This document shows, piece by piece, positions 33,249 to 45,066 of a stretch of DNA of 64,000 nucleotides. The position numbers and the translations under genes were made by a program. The stretch lies in the NCBI RefSeq assembly GCF_030052815.1, contig NC_079503.1, forward strand, positions 58,074,735-58,138,734, written 5' to 3'. The notes below the pieces were generated by a model. That model saw nothing but the letters and a program-made list of their open reading frames with translations. It ran no database searches and had not been told where the DNA came from. How positions within the stretch are numbered: the first letter of the stretch is position 1; each line of letters starts with the position of its first letter. This stretch comes from Hevea brasiliensis (Eukaryota; Streptophyta; Magnoliopsida; Malpighiales; Euphorbiaceae).

Positions 33249-34557
33249 TCAATCTCTGAACAGCTCTGGATGCTGTCTCCTCATGTCCTCCTCTTGTTTC
33301 CAAGTAGCCTCCTAGCATGAATGGTGGTTCTACAGCACTTTCACTAACGGTATCTGCTTGTTTCGTAGCTGCTTCAACTCATAAGCCAGAATCTCTATGG
33401 GTTCTTCCTCATATATGAGATTTGGATTTACTTCAATTTCTTCCACTGGTAGTATATGAGATGGGTCTGATCGATACCTCCTCAACATGGATACATGGAA
33501 GACATTATGTATCTTCTCCAACTCTGGAGGTAGTGCCAAACGGTATGCCAAAGGACCCACTCTCTCCAGAACCTCATATAGCCCGATGAAACGAGGACTC
33601 AGTTTCCCCTTTCTGCCAAATCTCATAATTTTCTTCCAAGGGGAAACCTTGATGAATACTTTGTCACCCAATGCATATTCAATATAATATCCCTTCTCTT
33701 CAGATCAATATAGGACTTCTGACGGTCTGATGTAGCTTTGAGTCGATCTCTGATCAATTTGATTTTCTCCTCAGTCTGTTGAACAATTTTAGGCCCAATC
33801 ATCTTTCTTTCACCCACTTCATCCCAACACAACGGAGTTCTACATTTTCTGCCATACAAAGCTTCATATGGAGGCATTCTAATGCTTGATTGGTAGCTGT
33901 TATTGCAAGCAAACTCAATCAAAGGCAAGTGTGTGTCCCAATTGCCCTCAAACTCAATCACATAAGCCCTTAGCATGTCCTCCAAGATCTGAATTACTCT
34001 CTCAGACTGGCCATCTGTCTGTGGGTGGAATGCTGTGCTGAAGTTCAATCTAGTTCCTAGGGCTCTCTGAAGACTACCCTAGAATTTAGAAGTGAACCTA
34101 AGATCTCTGTCTAATACGATGGATACTAGCACTCCATGCAGTCTTACTATCTCATCAATGTACAACTTGGCCAATCTTTCTAAACTGTAGTCCATACGGA
34201 CAGGTAAAAAATGTGCAGACTTGGTCAGTCTACTAACAATGACCCATACTACATCATGGCTCTTCTGTGTCCTCGAAAGTCCCATCACAAAATCCATCGT
34301 TAATCTCTCCCATTTCCATTTCGGTACTAGTAATGGATGGAACAAACAAGTTGGTACTTGATGCTCTGCCTTTACTTGTTGACAAGTTAGGCATTTGAAA
34401 ACAAATTCCGCCACATCTCTTCTCATACCCATCCACCAGTAATGCTCTTTCAGCTCTCTATACATTTTTGTGCTACTAGGGTGCATAATGATTTGTCTCA
34501 AGTCAACGTCATTAGGAACGTACATTCTACCCTGGTGTAGTAATAGGCTGTCATCTC
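33249..34557 (-). pseudogene. A2 pol 3' part: integrase and chromodomain tail (broken)
   Basis: On the minus strand it begins inside the integrase zinc-binding region ([12 protein letters not shown]) and shows TMDFVMG, VLDRDLRF and TDGQSERVIQ, the three D-D-E parts. Then come GRKGKLSPRF, and the tail with YEEEPIEILAYELKQL. Ten codons present in A are missing between RQII and MHP, removing the first His of the HHCC finger. Stops near 34080, 33330 and 33300, and a frame change near 33670, break the frame. There is no intron after VIQ, unlike family C. The final stop would be TGA at 33251-33249. Confidence 0.87.
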
Positions 34558-37500
34558 TGTAACATTCTCCCCTATAAGTGTTCTGTACGTTCTATTACTC
34601 CAATAGTCAAATAACAGTCCAGGCAAGTCAGGATGTCTAGAACTATACTTCAGTGATAGTGAACAGACATATAATGATGAAATAAATAAAAAAGAAAATA
34701 AAAGAAAAATCAAACAAAAATGAAAGAGAGAAAATAAAGCTAAGTTAAACGAGCTGGCACCGCAGCGATGGGTGACCGCACTGGGAAGGCCGTTGCCGAC
34801 CCCAAGACCGCGGGGAACCCTCTGAATCTAATTTTCAGACATAAAAAAAGGTTTATTGAAATGTAATTGACACTAGAAATATCAAAGAAAATTTAGTAAA
34901 TTAGTACAAAGAAAAATGAAAAAGTGAGAAACAGACAAAAATCAGTGTTACCGAAAAATTGGGAATATAACCTGAAGTGGGGTATTTTGGTCATTTGACA
35001 CCTAGTGTTGCCTTTTGACCTCAATTTCCATTAAGAATAAATGATATTGCACTTAGGAAATGTCATGAAAAAAATTAAATGGGATACAATATGTAAATAG
35101 TAAAAGAATGGTGCTAAATGAGCAAATAAGGAAACTTTAACTAATTAAATATTAAAATGAGCTTAGTGCTCCACTAACTTGAATATTGGGACACTAAAAT
35201 ATGCTTTGGGACAGCAGATTGCACTCATTATCATCTTCATCTTCAACCTTTAAAGTTTTGGACGAATTGAACTTCCATGGAAGTCCACCATGGCCAAACT
35301 CCCTCCATCACCATGCACCATTGATCAAGCCCTCCTTTCCACTTCTTTCCTTCATTAAAGCTTGCCTACTCACCTTGGGGAAGATATTGGCAACAAGAAA
35401 AGCAAGATTTGGTGAAGTTTTGATAAGCTTCAAAAGTGGTAAGTGTCCAAAACCTCTCCCTTACTTTAGTAAACCTTGTGTTTAGGTTGAGGTGAGTATT
35501 TTGGTGAAGAGAAATGAAAGAAATAGTGAGAAATGGGCTTGTCCATTTTTGGCAGCCATGAACCTTTGTTGAGCTTGAGTTATTTTTACTTCTAATGAAT
35601 GGAAATGAAGGTTGATTAATTTAAATGAACGTTGTAGTAAGTTTGTATCTAAGTATATGCATGTAGTGTTTGAATTAAGGGTGTGAAATGGAACTTTGAT
35701 GCCTTGAGCAAACTGCCATATTTGGTAGCCCCTAATAGCATGAATTTGTGTGTGAACATGTAGTTATTAATGAAATATGCTAAGGTTAAATTGTGGGCAG
35801 CAAGTGTAAGTGATATTGAAGTATGATTATGTTGAAGTGTATGTGTAATATTGACATTGAGATGTGTTAAATTTTGGTGGAAGTGAATGTTGAATTAATG
35901 GTGAATTGTGTGCATTGAGCACTTGAATATTCTGCCCAAAATTGTTGCTGGAATTGTGTATAATATATATATGGAAGTGTTATTGATTGAATATTGAAGA
36001 AATGAGGAGGAGAAGGAATATCAAATTGGAAGTGTATGTGCTTTGTGCAGGTTGTGTGTGAAAGCAGTACATAAATTAGGCCATAAGTGCCAAACTATGA
36101 ACCCAATTGGTATGAGGCCAATAGGGAGTGAAACTAGACACCAAATAGGCCAACTTTCATGGAGAAATTTTGCCAAAATTCTGTCTAGAAACTGACCTTA
36201 AAAATGACCAAATCCGGATTAGCAACCTTGCAACCCAGATTTTTGACCATATGAACAGTAGTCCTTTGGATGACCATAACTCACTCAAAATAGGTCCAAT
36301 TAGCCTGAAATTTTTACCATGGTTAGTTTAGACATAGATCTACAATTATTATGAAGACACCAAAGCCCAGAAATGGCCAGAACCAAGTCAAATGGCTTGC
36401 ACAAGTTCGGATACAAAAACTGCAGAACCAAAACTGACCTAAAATTGACCAAATTTTGCACTAAAGGTGCAATCTGTCCAGCTTTAGTAAATTGACCATA
36501 TCTTGGTCTATACAACTCAGAATGACCTGAAATTTTGCCCCGCGTGCAATAAGACATAGAGCTACAATTTTGCTTCTTTGACCAGAAGCTAAAAACCAAG
36601 GGAAATAGGACTTTAAGCTAGACCAATCTAGCACACAAAAATTGAGAATTTGACATTTTGCATACAATGATGCTTGAAGCATTTTGGCAATGAATGCCAA
36701 CTTGTAAAAATGGTAAATTGCACTATATTGGCAGCATATTGAGATATAAATTGTGACATATTGATACTAGAAACAACTTATCCATATTACCTAAAAAGGT
36801 CAACATATGCATTGACTTGTGAATTATATAATAGTTAGTAAACTCCAAAAATTGAAGAATTAAACAATTAATTAATAATGTGCCCTAGTTTGCCTAGTTG
36901 ACTAGTATAGATAGTTTGGCATGCCAATAGGATTCTAACAGCTGTTCTGTAAATGGCTTTATGCCATACTGTGTTTTTACGGCTTATTATGTCGCACTGT
37001 GACTTTAATAGCCTACGGCTATACATATTGTGTATTTATTTTTGGCTTATCGCCAAATTGACTATATGGCTTTTTAGCCACGCTATTTGCACACCGGGAG
37101 ATACTTTGTGACCGATGGTGTGACGGCCCGAGATACTAGTTACCCAGTGCTAGTATATCCGTTTATCCAGTCTGATCAGTATATAGGCTACACGGGCAGT
37201 AATTCAAGTACTATTAAATTCAAATACCTAAATTCAGTCTACTGACATACAGCACCACCAAATATTTGTAAACACTTTATTTACTTTATTTTAGTGTATA
37301 TTTCTTTATATTTGACACCACTAAGCAAAATTGCTTAGCGCGTTGCTTTTGTAACGCGTAGGTATTGGAGATACAGCTGGGGAGCCCAGCCGACCTACGA
37401 CCGGGTGAGACATCAGATCTGCACAGGAGTCCAAAGTCATCTGCACTATATTGCATACATGGTAGGACTTACGATATCTTGTATTTTGTACTTTTGTTGT

Positions 37501-37964
37501 ATATTTGAAATTCAGCCCTGTATTTTGTAATGTTATGAAAGCTCTAAAGTTTGTAATATTTTGTACATATTAAATGACATGGAGATTTTCTATATATATT
37601 TAAATTATTATGGACTGTATTATGGAACTGTTTAATGACTGTAAAAGTCTATCAACTTTACTGAGAAATAGAGACTGTGAAATATTTAAGATTTTGATAT
37701 CATCATATTAAACTGTTTTCAACAGGTTTGGAAGGACAATTTGTCCTAAATATAGACGACACCTTGCCAAATTTTTATTACCAATCTTGAAACACTGATT
37801 TTATCAAAGTATGACAATAGTATCAGCATGATATGAATATTACATAAAAGACTTCTTAAAATTAAATTGAGTTCAAGAAATGAAATAATCACAGACTAGG
37901 TGTTCCGGCACGCCGTGTAGCACGCCTTGCTCGGCTATACTGTAGACGGGTGAGGGGTGTTACA
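34558..37964 (+). repeat. Family C 5' LTR, 3407 bp
   Basis: Begins TGTAACATTC and ends GGTGTTACA before the PBS. It holds a 5S box C-like GATGGGTGACCGCACTGGGA at 34767-34786 after AAGTTAAACGAGC, a splice-donor-like GTGGTAAGTGT with GT at 35439, repeated modules near 36269 and 36487, and paired hairpins at 37321-37358. Confidence 0.94.
37321..37358 (+). other. Paired stem-loops in C 5' LTR
   Basis: Hairpin 1 (37321-37338) is CTAAGCAA, AA, TTGCTTAG, perfect. Hairpin 2 (37339-37358) is CGCGTTGC, TTTT, GTAACGCG with one G-T wobble. Confidence 0.78.
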
Positions 37965-37969
37965 TTTAG

Positions 37970-37985
37970 TGGTATCAGAGCACGG
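37970..37985 (+). other. Family C primer binding site
   Basis: TGGTATCAGAGCACGG, Met-tRNA type, five bases after the LTR. Confidence 0.94.
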
Positions 37986-38093
37986 TTTAGGCGTTTCTGG
38001 ACCTAGATAGATTGCACATCATGCATTGCATTGTAAGTGTTAAGATGACTTTAATGCAGATCTTTTGATTTGTTTTGTTATTTTGATCAGAAT

Positions 38094-38790
38094 ATGGACT
38101 CCACATCGCAGAGAGCGGTCGATGAGGAAGTGGAAAGTCATGCTCCATCTATGACTGAACCAGGAGATAGGAGGGAACCTGCTCCACTAGTACCAAATGC
38201 ACCAGCCACATTTCAGCAAATGGCTGAGTTCTTTAGACAGATGGCAGGAGTTATGCCACCACCACCACCTCCACATCAAAAATCTCATATGGAGAGACTC
38301 AGGAAGTTTGGAGCAGTGGACTTTCTGGGCAAAAGAGAAGATGATTCTGTCACAGCTGAAAACTGGTTGGACAGAACTGGAAGAGTCTTGAAACAACTTC
38401 ATTGTACTCCAAAGCAGAATTTGGAAGCTCTCAGATCACCATGCAGGATGATGCATACCAGTGGTGGGATACAGTAACTAGTGAGGTGCCACCAGAACAG
38501 ATAACTTGGGATTTCTTTCTCACTGAGTTCAGAAAGAAGTATGTGGGCAGTGTATACTTGGAAGAGAAGAGAAGGGAGTTTATTACCCTACGCCAGAGAC
38601 AGCTGACAGTGGCTGAATATGAAAGAGAATTTGTCAGACTGAGCCGCTATGGGCGGGAAATATTCCCTAATGAGGTAGAGAGATGCAAGAGATTTGAGGA
38701 AGGACTCAATGATAACATTAAAGTAATGATTACAGCCTTGGAGATTATAGAGTTTGCCAAGTTAGTGGAAGCTGCACTGAAGGTTGAAAA
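38094..38790 (+). pseudogene. Family C gag, N-terminal part (frameshifted, split by B array)
   Basis: The start is ATG 38094 (MDSTSQRAVDEEVESHAP), as the D gag starts the same way at 63008. The ATG lies four bases after a strong acceptor-like TTATTTTGATCAG. A poly-Pro stretch is followed by the capsid-like region RLRKFGAVDFLGKREDDS. Near 38413-38440 the frame shifts; it resumes as DDAYQWWDTV, with the typical gag block CKRFEEGLNDNIK. Coding stops at the B insertion at 38791 after LVEAALKVEN, and the next residues are at 55150. Function: capsid protein of the virus-like particle. Confidence 0.88.
38786..38790 (+). repeat. Left TSD of the B array (gaaaa)
   Basis: Same bases at 55145-55149 after the last LTR of the array. 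Confidence 0.92.
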
Positions 38791-41700
38791 TGTCACACCC
38801 TACCCCTCTGTAAGGCATAACATGATCCCGTAGTATACCTAATGAATTACCAACTCCGTCTACTGATAATCCATTAAATACACTACAAGGGATTTTAAAA
38901 ACTTTTCTTACTTCTTTTACAGTGGTGAGCACTATTTACAGGTGTGAAAGACTTTGGTGAACTGAAGTGAAACAACTAACTCATTTGATTTATTTGGAAT
39001 ATCTGTAAAAATTTTGGCAAGGTGCCATTTGTATTTTGGACAAAACAGCTTCTTGAAAACTCAGAAAAAGCACTTCAATATATTTTCAAATCTCAACTCC
39101 AACATTTTTATCAACACAACACATTTCTCAAGTCAAATCCACAGTGATTTTCAAAGACTAAGATACAAAGATATAACACAATTTTTACAAGCCAAATAAC
39201 TCATAATTATTTTACAACTTTATCAGACAACTTAAATTTACAAATCGCCAAAACCAAGAACAAAATATACATACAACAGTGAATATACATTACAAGATAA
39301 AATGCCACATGTGGTATACTCATTATACCCAAAAATCTCTCATTGGCGATACTAGCGAATTTAGCTCAGCCTCTGTCTGTCTCTACCGCGATAAAGAATA
39401 AAGCTATCACGAGACAATGTCTCAGGTGCACAACATTAAACAAATACAAAATTTAAATCACAATTCATAAATCATATCAATAGTGGATACTTAAAACCAT
39501 AGTTAAATTCAAGACAATAAATGTCAACAAGAATTTAAACTCCATTTGTTAATATCACAATAATTTTCAATAAGTCAGATCATGGTTGAATTCAATAGAT
39601 GATATGTCAATAAGAGTTTAAATCAATTTCACAATCTCACAATACATAATAACACAATTCGATCAAATAATCAAGAATACAAGGTTGCCAATCTATAACA
39701 CAATTTAGGCCATGACACAATTTTTCCATATATGCCGTGTTGTACATCACGACAAGACATGCTCACCCCAATAATCGAAATCAATGAGGGAGGAAGCTAG
39801 CTATATAATGAGAACTCATCCATACTCACCTCAGACTGGGAAGTCAAAGAGGAGGAACATAATCATACTCACCCTGCACTAATAAGTCAAAGAGGGAGGA
39901 ATAATCACACTCACCCCATTAATGGAGGAGGAACATATTATCAGTGTCATGCCAATTGTGAGTTAAAACAATTCCAAACATTTTATTCAAATGATCCGTA
40001 AGAATCCAATAAATTTCCAAAGTTATAATTTCATTCACAAAATGGCAACACAATTCGTAATTCACTTCAATTTCCACAAAAACCATTTACAGTGCTTTTC
40101 AATCAATAAGTATCCATCAAATACCATTCAAACAATTTTTCACAGTTTCAAACCATTCACAATGTTTTTCAATCAATAAGTGTCCACCAAACACATTTCC
40201 ACAATTTAAAACAATGATATGCAAATAGTCAATATTTATTTCCATTGAAAATAATTCAAAAGAAACAGTTGTTGTGCACAAACCTCTGATATTTGTCTCC
40301 TGGTCTTGACTCAGTATTTCTTTCCCTTTTGCTGAGTCCTTGTTAACTGAGAAACACAATTTGAAGTGTTTCAGTACCAAATTAAACTGTCTCTATCGAT
40401 GGGGTTTGGTAAATAATACACTGAACTCAATTATTCGCTTAATCACCTAATATACCGACCCTCGATGCGTTTTAGGTTTGGTATGTTTTACCAAAGTCAT
40501 TTCCTCGCTTAGTGCATTTTAATGCAAATTGCTGGATTCCGGAACACTGGTTTGACCTAACCGGACGATCTAGTTCCCTCGGTTTTCGGGTCTCGAAACT
40601 ACAAACTTGTAGATCTAGGTCTTATTGCACGCGTGCAAAATTTCAGGTCAATCCGAGTTAAGTAGACCAAGTTATGGTCATTACACTATTGCTGGTCAAG
40701 TGGTACCATTTTAGGTCAATTTTAGGTCAAATTGGTCAATTCTGGTTCGGCCAGTTTTTGGACCCGAACTTGTGCAAGTTGTTTGACTTGCTTATGGTCA
40801 TTTCTGGGCTTTGGTGTCTTCATAAGACTTGTAGGTATGGGTCTTAACTATTCTTGGTCAAAATTTCAGGTCAATTGGACCTGGTTTGAGTGAGTTATGG
40901 CCTAAACACTCACTGCTGCCCAATTGGTCATTTTTCAGGTCCTAATTGCACCTAATCCGAATTGGTCATTTTTTTAGGTCACCTTGCAAGCAGAATTTTG
41001 GCATGGTTTCTCAATGAAAGTTGGCACATTTTGTGCCTAGTTTCACCTCAAATTGGTCTCATACCAATTGAGGTTACACATTCAAGGTTATAGGCTAAAA
41101 TATACACTGCCCTCAATATGCAATTCACACCCCAACTTCAAACACATTATTTACCTTGCAAGGTTTACTTCCATACCCTATCAAACTGTTTTGGCACATT
41201 ACCAAAAACATTTTCTACATTACATAAGCATTATTTTGGGCAGATTCCAATCACCCTCAACACACCAAATAGCATTCACAATTACAATTTCTAATTACCA
41301 TTACAAACACACCTAAACATTACAAACCTTACATACACTTTACAACATTAATTTACATACATATCATCAATCCTTTTAGGTTAATATTCTGCCCACACTT
41401 CCTTCAATATACACCATCACTCAAGTATCCACAAGCTGCCACAAACCATTCTTCAACATTACATTGCCGTACCAATATACAATTCCCCATCCAAGTGCAT
41501 AAATCACCATATAAACATAAAGTAAATCACTAGGTTACTAAATCACCATGATCAACATTATTTCTCATCAATTATATGCATATTAAATCATCAAAAACGT
41601 GACCCCATGGCTGTCCAAAATGGAAACAACAATAACCCTTCAAACTCAAAATTTTCCTTCACCAAACTAACACCCATAACATAAACATGAACTTTAACAA

Positions 41701-42601
41701 AGGATTTCTCAAAAATGCAAACTTACCTTTATTTGTAACTTGTTAAACCTTCACCAAACTTCCCAAAATTGGTATCAATATCTTCCTTGTGATGTGTAGA
41801 CAAATTTTAGTGAAGAACACTAAGTGATTTGAGTTGGAATGAAGGGAGTTAAGAGAGCTTAAGTGAAATGGCCATGGATGTTTTCTCTCACCATCAATTC
41901 GGCATATTTGATGGAATGGAGAAGATGAACTATCTGGTGGGTTTAGTGGACTTACACCTGCCATACTTAATGTTTAATTAATCCTATAGTGGTCCACTAA
42001 GAAGAATTAAATCATATATTAAGTTAACTTTCCCATAATCCACATTTAACCCATGATTTCCACTATTTATTTTAGGTACCACCAAATTAATTTTTCATTT
42101 CATTTTCTAAGTGTAATACTATTTATTTTTAATGGACATTTAGGTCAAAAGACACTTCGGGATGTCAAATGACCATAATGCCCCTGTTCGGGTAGCTTTC
42201 CCGATTTTTCGGTAACACCGTATTTTGTCTGTTTTTCGATTTCTCACTTTTCTTTGTACTAATTATTTAATTTTTCTTTGATCTTTCTAATGATATTTAT
42301 TCTTCAACAAGGGTCTATTTAAGTCCTAAAAATATTTTACAGGGTTCCCATCGCAGTGGCTAGTCAACGGTCCACGCCGTGACTTCCTGCATGCTACCCA
42401 TCGTTAGGTTTCCTACTGCTTAACTTGATCACATTTCTTTGCAATCATTTTTCCTTTGTTTTTCTTGTACTTTCTTTTCTTTTATTTCATTATTTTATGT
42501 CTCCTCACTCTCATTGAAGTGTGGTTCTAGGCATCCTAGCTGTCCGGACAACACTGGTCACTGGAGCAGCAGAACGCACTACCGAACTTAGGGGTGTTAC
42601 A
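38791..42601 (-). repeat. B array LTR 1 (3'-most), 3811 bp
   Basis: TGTCACACC at 38791 is the LTR 3' end and GGTGTTACA at 42601 its start. It matches the B solo LTR except for changes clustered at CTG, CAG and CCGG. The donor-like ACTTAC (GTAAGT on -) lies at 41721-41726. Second hairpin and 5S-like block are garbled here. Confidence 0.95.
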
Positions 42602-42639
42602 ATTCTCCCCCCCTTAAATAAATTTCGTCCACGAAATTT
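42602..42639 (-). other. B PPT and pre-PPT palindrome, copy 1
   Basis: PPT at 42602-42615 (AAGGGGGGGAGAAT on -), and AAATTTCGTCCACGAAATTT at 42620-42639, an inverted repeat AAATTTCG/CGAAATTT. Confidence 0.88.
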
Positions 42640-43617
42640 TACCCAATAGCCATCTTACAATAGTCATACGTTTATTTTCTCCTTTCTATATGGTCGTAAG
42701 ACTTTTAACAATCTAATACAATGTTTAATTTGCTTGGATAACCCCAATCTCCTCTTACTATTATGTTGTCTAATATTTTGGTTCACGTTGCTTCTTGAAT
42801 GACCCTTGAGGTCATGTTAGAATTATTCATCAGTCATTGGTCCTCTGACCATTCTAATCCATAGTCTTCCTCACATTCGTAATATTTCTTTGTTACATAT
42901 GAATCAACTGTTCAAATCTCTACTTCCGTAACTCTTTTTATCTGTCAATATTCTATAACTTACTTCCTTTTGTACTGAACTATAACCTTTCGATATTCTA
43001 ACTTTTGAGTTTTAGATCCCTAAGTAGGATTTTCAAACTTATTTCTAACAATCAAATTCTGTCCTGGCATAACTATACCAAAACAGATGCCGTTGGTAAC
43101 TATTCTTATCTAGGTATACTATCGGGTAGTACGTAGCTCTACACAATAATCTCAAGTCGATCAGTAATCGCACTACAAGATAAACATCAAGAACATTGCA
43201 TAGTTACTACGATACATCCCAATAGATCAAACTTTGTTATCTTTTATTCTTTTTGAATTCACTGATATTCGAATCTTATTCTGATTACAATATCCATTAG
43301 CAATTTCTAACAGTAACCTCTTTGCCCTTATCTAGAGCAATTCCATTACTGCATCTTACTTTTACGTCCTCTTGCCTTACATTAAGTAGGCTCGCCAATT
43401 AGCTTTATAATTTATGGTGTGTTAGAAAATACTTTTCGCCGATAAACTCTTTCAAAACTAATTTCACTTATTATCACAATCCTTATCTTAAGGGCTAATC
43501 ACTAATGCATCAAAATTTATTCCCCTGTAAAGGAATAACAATAGAATATATAGTTCTAACACTAACATAAAAGTATGCAAACTCCAGGTCAAACAATATA
43601 TATATATATCTTAGTTG
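42640..43617 (-). other. Non-coding filler in place of pol, copy 1
   Basis: About 1 kb with no PR, RT, RNase H or INT motif on either strand and no long frame; it starts right where family A enters protease. It is almost the same as 48917-49880. Confidence 0.8.
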
Positions 43618-44877
43618 CTAATTGAGAAAGTACCAACAATGATGTCAAAAGTCTCAGTCTCTTTTCTGTCGTATAGCGTATACCCTAGTTGAAGCATCAC
43701 CCTGTTTTGGCTGATTCACAGTAGTCTGACTTCTAGGTATACTACCCCTACCTCTACCTTTGCCTCTACTAACTGATGGTGAACTCTTTGGGGTAGAAAC
43801 TTGGGTTGATCCCTTTGGTGTAGTAAATGATCCGTAACGACTGGATTTACACAATCCTTAGCAAAATGACCAGCCTCCACAATTAAAGCATGCTCCTATG
43901 GCTCTATAACATACCCCACTATGTGGTTTACCACAAGTTTCACAAAGTCGATCCGACAAACGCATTTACGGTTTCGTTGAGTTGGCTGATCGGATCGAGG
44001 TGGTTTCTGTCCAAAAGATCTATCTCTACCTGACTTCTTACTATCTCCGTCAGATCCCCAAAGTTTTTCCTCTTCCAAGAGGGACCACTAGAACTCGCTC
44101 ACTGACTTTCCCTCTTTTTCTGCCTTCTCTGATTTCTTTTTCTCAAGAGCCGCTTCAGATTCAATTCTTTCTAATTCTAGTGCTTGAGAAATAAGTTCAG
44201 AGAAGTTGTTATGTTTGAAGCCGAGCACTTGTACTCTGATACTGGGCTTCAAGCCAGTTTCAAACCTCTTGCATCTTTCCCTGCTGGTAGCAAGCAAGCT
44301 TACTGCATAGTGGCTAAGGCGGGAGAATTCTCTTTCATACTCAGCCACTGATCCGCCTGCTTCGGACTTAGGAATTCTTGCAACACGGTCTACATAAGCA
44401 TCGGGGACATATTTTTGCCCAATTCCCGAGGAAGTCATTCCATGTTAGCACCGCAGTTCTATCGATCGTGGGGAATGGTTTTCCACCAATCATAAGCATC
44501 CCCCTGTAGCAAAGATACTGAGTACTCAAATCTGAGCTCCTCTGTGCAATGCAGTTTCTTGAATACCCTATCCATCCTCTCTAACCATTGTTCAGCTTCT
44601 AGAGGATCTACTGTCCCCTTAAACTCTGTAGCCCCATACTTCATCAATTTATCATATTGCCTCGTAGGAGACTGTGGTTGTACCACTGGTGTCTGAATTG
44701 GGACTTGAGTAGGCACATTACCATCCATTTGTTGGAACATTGCAGCCGTCACGAGCGAACTGCGGAGAATCACAGATCGCAGGGCTGGTGCTCTTGAACC
44801 ACCGACATTATGTAGGCATGGGGCATCCTTGCACCTCACCTCAATAGATTGATCGATCAACGATCACCCTCTTCCAT
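43618..44877 (-). pseudogene. B gag, copy 1
   Basis: The start is ATG 44877 on the minus strand (MEEGDR), matching the family A start. Capsid block GTVDPLEAEQWLERMDRVFK at about 44560-44620, then DAYDWWKTIPH. After a shift near 44440-44380 comes SVAEYEREFSRLSHY and SELISQALELE. After another shift, the zinc knuckle zone follows (about 43860-43950) and a basic GKGRGRGS stretch. The frame fades at the point where A enters protease. Frame shifts coincide with CTG/CAG/CCG places that differ from copy 2, so at least some may be sequencing errors and not real breaks. Product would be a capsid protein that could package the element if pol is supplied in trans. Confidence 0.85.
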
Positions 44878-45042
44878 AGTCAATGCGAGGATTTTAGATC
44901 TCCTAAACCAATAACACAAGGAGATTTCTCCGTTAGTGCATATTTATAATGTAATGTACGTATGTATCAAACAATGATATTGAGCAGCTTGTAATCGTGA
45001 ATAAAGAATATTCATATGACTGGTGAATACAGAATTTAAAAA

Positions 45043-45058
45043 CTTTGCTCTGATACCA
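45043..45058 (-). other. B primer binding site, copy 1
   Basis: TGGTATCAGAGCAAAG on the minus strand, eight bases after the LTR edge at 45067. Confidence 0.92.
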
Positions 45059-45066
45059 CTAAAACA

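Larger units (their letters stand above)
29673..34557 (-). mobile_element. Family A element A2, 3' half only in the window
   Basis: On the minus strand: pol end, PPT, 3' LTR. It matches family A in both LTR and pol. It is inserted in the Cassandra LTR at 29673 and is itself interrupted at 34557 by family C; its gag, RT and 5' LTR would lie beyond C, outside the window. Confidence 0.92.

Noticed and set aside
37321..37358. Rho-independent terminator
   Set aside because: The hairpins resemble one, but this is a plant LTR transcribed by RNA polymerase II and no T run follows.
41053..41316. Identical 87-codon frame in all three B LTRs (also 47322-47585 and 53599-53862)
   Set aside because: Kept because the LTRs are near-identical copies. 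No recognisable domain, composition follows the LTR.
41743..41964. 73-codon frame on - repeated in the three B LTRs (48011-48232, 54289-54510)
   Set aside because: It lies in the UTR-like part of the LTR before the donor site; no family features. The corresponding part of C (35201-35485) is open but not clearly homologous as protein.
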